Shown here piece by piece: positions 7,804 through 13,258 of a stretch of DNA of 20,236 bases. Positions within the stretch are counted from its first letter, which is position 1, and every line of letters begins with the position of its first letter. The stretch spans positions 1 through 20,236 of the forward strand of contig DXIA01000071.1 of assembly GCA_019113125.1 (NCBI GenBank), given 5' to 3'. The notes beneath the pieces were generated by a model. That model was given only the letters and a program-made list of their open reading frames with translations. It was not told where the DNA came from and searched no databases. Position numbers and translations under genes: made by a program. The stretch is from Candidatus Pygmaiobacter gallistercoris (lineage in GTDB: Bacteria; Bacillota; Clostridia; Oscillospirales; Ruminococcaceae).

Positions 7804-8517
7804 TTACGCCAGCGAGAGCGCAACCTCCATCATCTGGGTGAAGGCGGTCTGCCGCTCCTCGGCGGTGGTGATCTCCTCGGGTCCGTCCGAGATGGTCACG
7901 ATGCACAGGGCGTTGACCCCGGCCGCGGCGGCGTTGGTGTAGAGGGCGGCGGACTCCATCTCGCCGGCAAGGACCCCCATCTCGGCCCAGCTCCTGCCCT
8001 GGGGCAGGTCGACGCCGTAGAAGGTATCACCCGAGAGAACATTGCCCACATGGTACTTGTAGCCCAGCGCCTTGGCGCTGGCAACCGCCTTTTCGAGCAG
8101 CTCAAAGCTGCAGATCGGGCAGAAGGTTCCGGGCAGGCCCTGCAGCGCAGCGTAGTTGCTGGTGGTGCAGCTGCCCATCGCAAAGACCATCTCCCGCGCG
8201 TGGACATAGGGCTGCTGGGCGCCGGCGGTGCCGATCCGGATCAGATTCTTGCAGCCGTAGATGTGGATCAGCTCATAGCTGTAGATCCCCATCGAGGGGC
8301 AGCCCATGCCGGTGCCCATGACCGAGACCGGACGGCCCTTGTAGGTGCCGGTAAAACCAAACATATTGCGGGTGGTGTTGAACTGCCGGACATTCTCAAG
8401 ATAGGTGTCGGCGATGAACTTCGCCCGCAGCGGATCGCCGGGCAGCAGGATGGTCTCGGCGATCTCCCCTACTTTTGCCCCGATGTGCGGGGTGGGTGCG
8501 GTCAGATTTTTTGACAT
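7804..8517 (-). CDS. deoD: Purine nucleoside phosphorylase DeoD, copy 1 (altered base pocket)
   Basis: This 237-residue DeoD-type (hexameric, trimer-of-dimers) phosphorylase converts purine (deoxy)nucleosides and phosphate to base and (deoxy)ribose 1-phosphate. I chose the ATG at 8515-8517 because AAAGGAAG lies just upstream; an upstream in-frame start would add 17 residues without homology. Visible active-site residues are His11, GDPLRAK (27-33), Arg50, Arg94, Glu186-Met187-Glu188, Asp211 and Arg222. It is about 88% identical (27 substitutions and one gap, counted by eye) to the next upstream gene, so this is a tandem duplication. Relative to E. coli numbering, base-pocket positions Ala156 and Val178 are both glycine here (Gly163, Gly185), whereas copy 2 has Ser and Val. 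A changed substrate range is inferred. Confidence 0.93.
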   Translation of the reverse strand: MSKNLTAPTPHIGAKVGEIAETILLPGDPLRAKFIADTYLENVRQFNTTRNMFGFTGTYKGRPVSVMGTGMGCPSMGIYSYELIHIYGCKNLIRIGTAGAQQPYVHAREMVFAMGSCTTSNYAALQGLPGTFCPICSFELLEKAVASAKALGYKYHVGNVLSGDTFYGVDLPQGRSWAEMGVLAGEMESAALYTNAAAAGVNALCIVTISDGPEEITTAEERQTAFTQMMEVALSLA

Positions 8518-8548
8518 TCCATGACTTCCTTTCTCGCTGTTGCCCTCC

Positions 8549-9259
8549 TCAGGCGAGGGAGAGCGCAACCTCCATCATCTGGGTGAATGCGGTCTGCCGC
8601 TCCTCGGCGGTGGTGACCTCGTCCGGGCCGTCCGAGATGGTCAGGATGCAGAGTGCATTCGCTCCGGCCGCGGCGGCGTTGGTGTAGAGGGCGGCGGACT
8701 CCATCTCGACCGCGAGAACGCCCATCTCGGCCCAGGTTCTGCCGTGGGGCAGGTCCACGCCGTAGAAGACGTCGGAGGAGAGGATGTTGCCGACATGGTA
8801 CTTGTAGCCCAGTGCCTTGGCGCTGGCGACCGCCTTCTCGAGCAGCTCAAAGCTGCAGATCGGGGCAAAGGTGCCGGGCAGGCCCTGCATCGCGACATAG
8901 TTGCTGGTGGTGCAGCTGCCCATGCCGAAGACCATCTCCTTGACATGGACCTGCGGCTGCATCGTGCCGGCGGTGCCGATCCGGATCAGGTTCTTGCAGC
9001 CGTAGATGTTGATCAGCTCGTAGCTGTAGATCCCCATCGAGGGGCAGCCCATGCCGGTGCCCATGACCGAGACCGGACGGCCCTTGTAAGTACCGGTGAA
9101 ACCGAGCATGTTGCGGGTCTGGTTAAACTGCTTGACGTTCTCGAGATAGGTGTCCGCGATGAATTTAGCCCGCAGCGGATCGCCGGGCAGCAGGATGGTC
9201 TCGGCAATCTCTCCTACCTGAGCCTGAATGTGCGGGGTCGGTGCAACCAATTTCGCCAT
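8549..9259 (-). CDS. deoD: Purine nucleoside phosphorylase DeoD, copy 2
   Basis: This 236-residue paralogue of the following gene lies 31 bases upstream of it. The start at 9257-9259 (MAKLVAPTPHI) is set by the AAAGGAAG site; earlier in-frame codons lack homology. All main DeoD residues are present: His10, GDPLRAK, Arg49, Arg93, VEMES (184-188), Asp210 and Arg221. The loop after the catalytic Asp (ISDGP) is about two residues shorter than in B. subtilis DeoD, a feature shared by both copies. With Val184 and Ser162 in the base pocket, this copy is nearer to the classical enzyme. It probably handles common purine nucleosides and supplies ribose 1-phosphate; no phosphopentomutase gene lies in the window to complete that route. 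Confidence 0.94.
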   Translation of the reverse strand: MAKLVAPTPHIQAQVGEIAETILLPGDPLRAKFIADTYLENVKQFNQTRNMLGFTGTYKGRPVSVMGTGMGCPSMGIYSYELINIYGCKNLIRIGTAGTMQPQVHVKEMVFGMGSCTTSNYVAMQGLPGTFAPICSFELLEKAVASAKALGYKYHVGNILSSDVFYGVDLPHGRTWAEMGVLAVEMESAALYTNAAAAGANALCILTISDGPDEVTTAEERQTAFTQMMEVALSLA

Positions 9260-9328
9260 AATCAAAACTTCCTTTCTTCGTTTGGTATTTTGAAGCGGCC
9301 GCTTGCCGCTGCAATGCATTTTAAATGC

Positions 9329-10234
9329 TCAGATCAACTTTGCGCTGTCGCCGAACTGCTCGACCTCGCTCCAGGTCGGAATGCTGTTGGCCGCGCCCTT
9401 CTTGCTGACCGCAAGGCTGCTGGCGAGACTCGCCATCCGCAGCGCTTCGGCCGCCGGCAGGCCCTTGGCGGTGCAGGCGAGGAAGTAGCCGCAGAAGGTG
9501 TCCCCCGCCGCGGTGGTATCCGCCACCGGCACATCGTAGATGCCGTGGCTCGCCCGCTCCTCCCCGAACTGGTAGAGCACCCCGTCCTTGCCGACGGTCA
9601 GCACGATCGCCGCTGCCGGGAACCGCTTTTTGAGGGCGGCGAGGATCTCCTCGTTGGTCTTCGCCTCCTCGCCGGCGAGCGCCTTGCCCTCCACCTCGTT
9701 GATGAGGTAGTAATCCACCAGCTCGAGCGGATACTGGAGCAGCGCCTCGCTGATGGGGGAGGCGTTGAAGGCGACCTTCATCCCCTTCTCCTTGGCGCGG
9801 CGAATCGCATAGGGAACGTTGTTGGTCTCGTTCTGGACCAGCAGCAGATCCCCCGCCTCAAAATTGGAGAGCGCGCTGTCGATGTACGCCTCGGTCAGCT
9901 CGCCGTTCGCGCCGGCCGAGATGATGATGCAGTTCTGCCCCTTCGGGGTGAGCTGAATGACCGCATGACCGGTGACCACCGGCAGGGTCTGAAGATAATC
10001 GGTGTGGACCCCGGCGTCCGCCATCAGCTGGCGCAGCCCCTCGCCGTCCTCGCCGATCGCCCCCGCGTGGTAAACCGTCGCCCCGGCGCGGGCCAGTGCG
10101 ATCGACTGGTTGAGTCCCTTGCCACCGCTAAAAGTCTCCATCTTGGTCGAGGACAAGGTCTCCCCCGCCTCGACAAAATGCGGCACGCTGTACACCTTGT
10201 CGATGTTCAGCGAGCCAAGATTCAGAATCTTCAC
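9329..10234 (-). CDS. rbsK: Ribokinase (PfkB family)
   Basis: This 301-residue PfkB-fold sugar kinase would phosphorylate ribose released by the nucleoside hydrolases to ribose 5-phosphate. The N-terminal substrate-site signature is SGGKGLNQS (36-44) and the C-terminal signature is ADTTAAGDTF (238-247), with Asp245 as the catalytic base, as in E. coli RbsK. The start is taken as GTG at 10232-10234: AAAGGAGAG lies 8 bases before it, the product then begins MKILNLGSLNID, and the length is normal. The GTG overlaps the TGA of the LacI-family gene (GTGA), so the two are translationally coupled. Other PfkB sugars are possible, but the operon context favours ribose. Confidence 0.92.
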   Translation of the reverse strand: MKILNLGSLNIDKVYSVPHFVEAGETLSSTKMETFSGGKGLNQSIALARAGATVYHAGAIGEDGEGLRQLMADAGVHTDYLQTLPVVTGHAVIQLTPKGQNCIIISAGANGELTEAYIDSALSNFEAGDLLLVQNETNNVPYAIRRAKEKGMKVAFNASPISEALLQYPLELVDYYLINEVEGKALAGEEAKTNEEILAALKKRFPAAAIVLTVGKDGVLYQFGEERASHGIYDVPVADTTAAGDTFCGYFLACTAKGLPAAEALRMASLASSLAVSKKGAANSIPTWSEVEQFGDSAKLI

Positions 10235-11259
10235 GCTTGTCTCTCCTTTCGTTGTGGCGATGCCGTACTCGCCCGTTTGACCAGTGTGCGGGGGATCAAA
10301 TACTCTCTGGGAGGCCCCTCGTAATCGCCGCGCAGCCGCTCGAGCAGCGCGCTGACCGCAAGCCGTGCAAATTCGCCGCTGTCGTTGATGACCGAGGTGA
10401 GGGGCGGACTGCACAAATCGCTGTACTCGATGTTGTCCACCCCGGTCAGCGAGACGTCCTGCGGCACCCGGTACCCCCGCTCGAGCAGCGTCTGGAGCAC
10501 CCCGAGCGCAATCAGATCATTGGCGCAGCAGACGGCGGTGGGCAGCGTGTCCAGCGCCGAAAAATAAGTACCGCTCTTTCTGCCCGAATCGCTGTCGAAT
10601 CCCATCTCGAAGATGTATTCCCGGCGCACCGGAAGGCCCGCCTCCCGCATCGCCTGAAGATAGCCGTTCTTTCGGCTGAGCGCGATCGCCGTGTCGGGCG
10701 TCCCGCCGGCAAAGGCGATCCGGCGATGCCCCAGTTCGATCAGATACCGGGTTGCGAGATAGGTGCTCTGGTTGCGCACCCCGTGCACCGAATCGAACGG
10801 ACAGGCGCCGTAGGAGTTGATCATGACCACCGGAACCCCGATCTTGCCCAGCTCATTGAGGATGGTCTGATGGGCCGAAACCGAGGCAAAGAGAATGCCG
10901 TCCGCCCCGATCGACTCCGCCAGGCCGAGGCAGGTCAGCTCCCGCTGAAAATCCGCGCCGGAGTCAAACAGGGTAACGGTGTAGCCCTCCCGCAGCAGGA
11001 GATTCTGGATCTTGTCCGCCATGCTGGAGTAAAAGGGATTTTGGATGTCCGGCACCACCAGCACGAGGTTGCGGCTCATCTTGGTCTTGAGGCTCTGGGC
11101 AATCCGACTGGGGCGGTAGTGAAACCGCTCCACCACCTCGCTGATCCGCGCCGCCGTCTGCTGATCTACATAGCCGTTGTTGTTGAGATAGCGGGAAACT
11201 GTGGCGGATGAAACGCCGGCTTCACGCGCGATATCCCGTATCGTGACCGCCTTCTTCAT
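10231..11259 (-). CDS. LacI/GalR-family regulator of the nucleoside operon
   Basis: This 342-residue protein has an N-terminal LacI-type helix-turn-helix (VTIRDIAREAGVSSATVSRYL, residues 5-25, of which the core is AGVSSATVSR), a hinge near residues 50-60, and a periplasmic-binding-protein-like effector domain starting at NLVLVVPDIQNPFYSSM (about 64-80). It is the first gene of the operon and is directly coupled to ribokinase, so it most likely senses ribose, a nucleoside or a phosphorylated product. A LacI-type operator overlaps the predicted transcription start of its own promoter, which points to autoregulation and repression of the whole operon. The actual effector cannot be read from the sequence. 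Confidence 0.92.
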   Translation of the reverse strand: MKKAVTIRDIAREAGVSSATVSRYLNNNGYVDQQTAARISEVVERFHYRPSRIAQSLKTKMSRNLVLVVPDIQNPFYSSMADKIQNLLLREGYTVTLFDSGADFQRELTCLGLAESIGADGILFASVSAHQTILNELGKIGVPVVMINSYGACPFDSVHGVRNQSTYLATRYLIELGHRRIAFAGGTPDTAIALSRKNGYLQAMREAGLPVRREYIFEMGFDSDSGRKSGTYFSALDTLPTAVCCANDLIALGVLQTLLERGYRVPQDVSLTGVDNIEYSDLCSPPLTSVINDSGEFARLAVSALLERLRGDYEGPPREYLIPRTLVKRASTASPQRKERQA

Positions 11260-11286
11260 CCGCCTTTCTCCTTTTTTATGCTGTTG

Positions 11287-11300
11287 TGTAACCGTTTTCG
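11287..11300. promoter_or_regulatory. LacI/GalR-type operator overlapping the operon start site
   Basis: TGTAACCGTTTTCG has the central CG and flanking A/T symmetry of LacI-family operators and matches the Gram-positive cre consensus TGWAANCGNTNWCA at 13 of 14 positions. It lies just downstream of the -10 box of the predicted operon promoter, a position suited to repression. It could serve the LacI-family protein encoded next to it, or CcpA for catabolite control; the sequence alone does not decide. Confidence 0.65.
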
Positions 11301-11307
11301 CACCTGT

Positions 11308-11337
11308 ATTATAAGGATTTTTCTATAGAAATGTCAA
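11308..11337 (-). promoter_or_regulatory. Sigma-A promoter of the nucleoside operon
   Basis: On the minus strand TTGACA (11332-11337) and TATAAT (11308-11313) are both perfect consensus boxes with an 18-base spacer. The predicted start is near 11301, about 42 bases before the ATG of the LacI-family gene. A promoter this strong needs repression to be tuned, which fits the operator that overlaps the start. Confidence 0.88.
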
Positions 11338-11361
11338 TAGGTTTGCCCCGTTTTGTAACTA

Positions 11362-11383
11362 ATTTATGCAGTTTTGCATAAAT
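11362..11383. promoter_or_regulatory. Perfect 22-bp palindrome upstream of the operon promoter
   Basis: ATTTATGCA-GTTT-TGCATAAAT has perfect 9-bp arms. Its centre lies about 71 bases before the predicted start at 11301, a typical site for an upstream-binding activator. It lies in an A+T-rich gap after the spoVT terminator and has no T-run, so it is probably a protein-binding dyad. Which protein binds is unknown. Confidence 0.5.
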
Positions 11384-11466
11384 ATGTCCGGCTTTTTATG
11401 TGTATCTCGCACAAGCCCCCGGGATGATCTTGCTCTCGGGACAAGAAACCGATTACAGATTCTGTC

Positions 11467-11500
11467 AAAAAACGGGACGCGCCAACATGGCGCGTCCCGT
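11467..11500 (-). terminator. Rho-independent terminator after spoVT
   Basis: A perfect 12-bp G+C-rich stem (ACGGGACGCGCC / GGCGCGTCCCGT, 11472-11500, loop AACAT) is followed on the minus strand by a run of T (11467-11472). It lies 8 bases after the spoVT stop codon and isolates spoVT from the nucleoside operon promoter. Confidence 0.92.
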
Positions 11501-11508
11501 CTTGGTAT

Positions 11509-12033
11509 TTATTCTTCCATCTGCCGGCCGAGAAAGGCCGCGGCCACCCCGAGCAGCCGGGTCTCGGTCTCGCCCGGCTCCCCGCCCAGCAGCGCAACCG
11601 ATCCGACGATATCCCCGTGGGACAAAATCGGCGCGAGAACCGAAACCGGCAGCGGTGCACCGGGAAACGGAAAGAGGTTGCAGTCCTCCCCCAGCACCTG
11701 CAGCCGCCGCTCCTCCATCGCCTGTTCATAGCCGGGCGAGAGGGACTGGTCGAGAAACTCCTTGCGGGAGGCGCCGCTGGCCGCGAGGATGTGGTCCCGG
11801 TCGGTCACCAGAACCGCGCCGCTGACCGCCCGGGAGAGCACCTCCGCGTACCGGGCGGCAAAGGAGGAGAGCTCCCCCAGCGGACTGTACTTCTTGAAGA
11901 TGATCTCCCCCGCACCGCTGACATAGATCTCCAGCGGCTCCCCGACCCGGATATGCAGGGTGCGCCGGATCTCCTTTGGAATGACCACCCTTCCAAGATC
12001 GTCGATCCGCCGAACGATTCCCGTTGCTTTCAT
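11509..12033 (-). CDS. spoVT: Stage V sporulation protein T
   Basis: This 174-residue transcription regulator acts in the forespore and controls sigma-G-dependent genes in Bacillus, where SpoVT is 178 residues. The N-terminal AbrB/SpoVT swapped-hairpin DNA-binding domain covers about residues 1-50 (MKATGIVRRIDDLGRVVIPK is nearly identical to the Bacillus protein). A GAF-like effector domain follows, with the conserved VTDRDHILAASGASRKEFLDQ (roughly 76-96). The ATG at 12033 follows AAAGGA at good spacing. The gene stands alone between a terminator and the LCP-like gene. It is the best single marker that the organism belongs to a spore-forming lineage. Confidence 0.95.
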   Translation of the reverse strand: MKATGIVRRIDDLGRVVIPKEIRRTLHIRVGEPLEIYVSGAGEIIFKKYSPLGELSSFAARYAEVLSRAVSGAVLVTDRDHILAASGASRKEFLDQSLSPGYEQAMEERRLQVLGEDCNLFPFPGAPLPVSVLAPILSHGDIVGSVALLGGEPGETETRLLGVAAAFLGRQMEE

Positions 12034-12102
12034 ATCGCCGTGTCCTTTCGTGCTGTTTCCAGATTTTTGAATCCCTGCAGAGTTCTTTTCAGGTTTTGTA
12101 AT

Positions 12103-12132
12103 CAGTATCCGCAGATTTTTGCAGAATATACC
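12103..12132 (-). promoter_or_regulatory. Possible sigma-G-like promoter of spoVT (weak)
   Basis: On the minus strand GGTATA (12127-12132) and GATACTG (12103-12109) are 17 bases apart. The second differs at two of seven places from the sigma-G -10 form CATACTA. I see no good sigma-A pair in this 105-base gap. In B. subtilis spoVT is transcribed by sigma-G. The match is weak and could be chance. Confidence 0.25.
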
Positions 12133-12138
12133 ATCCCG

Positions 12139-12969
12139 CTACCGGAACATCTGCGCCGCCAGCTGCAGGCTCTCCCCGGCCGGCTCCCCCGTTTCGGTGA
12201 AGGTCAGCTCCCCAAAGAGCATCTCGGGCTGCAGCAGCGCGAGATAGTCGAGAATCCGCTGGTAGTCGTAGATGTCGGTGGCGAGGATGTCGGTGTCAAG
12301 ATCGCCGGAGGCACTGCGGAGAAAATCCGGGATCAGGGTGTTGAGCCGGTCCATCCCGGCGAGCAGAAATGCGCTGTAGATCCGTGCCCGCAGCCCGCCG
12401 GCCTTTTCCCCCGCCCGCTCGAGCAGCGCGGCCGCACCGTCGGCCGAGAGGGTGACCCGCTCGCCCTGACCGTCCAGCAGCGCCTGCCTGCCCGCGAGCT
12501 CCGGCCAGGAGACGTCCACCGTGATATTCCCCATCCGCTCCGCCAGCTCGATCAGGGTCTGCTGCGGCAGCGACAGATAGTGGTCGATCTCAATTTCGAG
12601 CAGCGCCGCAATCCGCTTTGCCGCGACGCCCGGCCCGGCATAGCCCTCCAGACCGGCGAGGGTGGTCTGCTCTCCATCCTCCCGCGTCATCGGCAGGTCG
12701 GCGGGCAGCGCGGCGACCGCGCACTTGCCCTGCAGCGCGTCGAACCGCAGCAGCAGAAAGGCGGCTTGGTCCCCCTGTACCACCACAAGCAGGTTCTTCG
12801 CGTCCCCCGCGTCGGGGCGGCGGACCGCGATTCCGACCCCTTCCCCCGCCGCGGGGGTGTCCGGGTCGCTGATCCCCGCGGTGCCGAGGAAGAGGGCCAC
12901 CGCATAGAGGGGGATCAGCAGCCCCAGCGTCAGCGCAAAGCTGATCCAGAACGCCTTCCTTTTGCTCAA
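12139..12969 (-). CDS. Membrane-anchored LCP (LytR-CpsA-Psr)-like protein, degenerate
   Basis: This 276-residue protein starts at TTG (12967-12969) with AAAGGGGGA upstream. A basic N-terminus and one membrane segment (about 8-29) suggest an extracytoplasmic body. The pattern NLLVVVQGD (59-67), ALPADLP (87-93), a helix running into EIEIDHYLSL (about 125-134) and GNITVDV (147-153) follows the order of the LCP fold, whose active members attach wall polymers to peptidoglycan. The catalytic landmarks are missing: the RSDT stretch is replaced by QAAF, and the arginine of SIPRDT is alanine in ALPAD. It is therefore probably a non-catalytic relative or a very divergent member. The LCP assignment rests on fold-like pattern only. 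Confidence 0.5.
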   Translation of the reverse strand: MSKRKAFWISFALTLGLLIPLYAVALFLGTAGISDPDTPAAGEGVGIAVRRPDAGDAKNLLVVVQGDQAAFLLLRFDALQGKCAVAALPADLPMTREDGEQTTLAGLEGYAGPGVAAKRIAALLEIEIDHYLSLPQQTLIELAERMGNITVDVSWPELAGRQALLDGQGERVTLSADGAAALLERAGEKAGGLRARIYSAFLLAGMDRLNTLIPDFLRSASGDLDTDILATDIYDYQRILDYLALLQPEMLFGELTFTETGEPAGESLQLAAQMFR

Positions 12970-12990
12970 CGCCCGATCCCCCTTTCGGGG

Positions 12991-13019
12991 TATATTCTCC
13001 CCAGCGGGGGAAAAATATA
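12991..13019. promoter_or_regulatory. Dyad in the gap between the divergent LCP-like and small-protein genes
   Basis: The 78-base gap contains an imperfect dyad: TCCCC-AGC-GGGGGA (12998-13011) flanked by TATATT on the left and AAATATA on the right. It sits between two divergent starts and could be a shared operator or overlapping A+T-rich promoter boxes. I could not assign a convincing promoter pair in either direction. Confidence 0.3.
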
Positions 13020-13047
13020 TACCACACAGAACAAGGGAGGGACCTGT

Positions 13048-13203
13048 ATGGCGAAAAAAAAGAAAAAACTGCGCCCGAAGGCAAAACAGCTGCTCGAGAG
13101 CATCACCGATCTGCCCGCCAGCCCGACCGATCCCGCCGGCAGCTACACCGGCCGGCCAGCCGACCCGGCGGAGCGGCCGGTGCAGGATGCGGACGATCTG
13201 TGA
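13048..13203 (+). CDS. Small protein, 51 residues, basic head and acidic tail
   Basis: The ATG at 13048 has the strong ribosome binding site GGGAGG seven bases upstream, and the frame closes 17 bases before a good terminator, so this is very likely a real gene. The product starts MAKKKKKLRPKAK, continues with LLESITDLPASPTDPAGSYT and ends RPVQDADDL. It is rich in Pro and Asp, has no cysteine and no membrane segment, and is probably mostly unstructured. The function is unknown. The motif TDPAGSYTG and the tail PVQDADDL look like something under selection; I have the impression of similar short proteins in other Clostridia but cannot verify it. It is the only plus-strand gene among minus-strand neighbours here. 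Confidence 0.75.
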   Translation: MAKKKKKLRPKAKQLLESITDLPASPTDPAGSYTGRPADPAERPVQDADDL

Positions 13204-13219
13204 CGCGGCGCAAAAAAAT

Positions 13220-13258
13220 GGCGATCGCCCAAAAGAGCGATCGCCGTTTTCATTTTTG
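13220..13258. terminator. Bidirectional terminator between the small protein and aspS
   Basis: GGCGATCGC (13220-13228) pairs with GCGATCGCC (13237-13245). A T-rich tail follows on the plus strand (TTTTCATTTTT) and seven A precede the stem (13212-13218), giving a T-run on the minus strand. It serves the plus-strand small gene and the convergent minus-strand aspS gene, whose stop is at 13259. Confidence 0.85.

Noticed and set aside
7804..9259. Assembly or sequencing duplication of a single deoD gene
   Set aside because: The copies differ at 27 residues spread over the whole length, have different spacers and N-termini and both keep all key residues, so the duplication is real and not recent.
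9294..9328. Inverted repeats AGCGGC/GCCGCT and GCATTT-T-AAATGC after the ribokinase gene
   Set aside because: They are short and lack a T-run. They may affect message processing, but nothing supports a separate regulatory element.
8540..10324. A 594-codon open plus-strand frame opposite the deoD and ribokinase genes
   Set aside because: It is antisense to three clearly recognisable genes, its translation is low-complexity and rich in G, A, R and D with no domain, and such mirror frames are common in G+C-rich coding DNA.
11260..11508. Purine riboswitch before the nucleoside operon
   Set aside because: The predicted leader from the promoter to the first ATG is only about 42 bases. No three-way junction fits, and the hairpins present are the spoVT terminator and a DNA palindrome upstream of the promoter.
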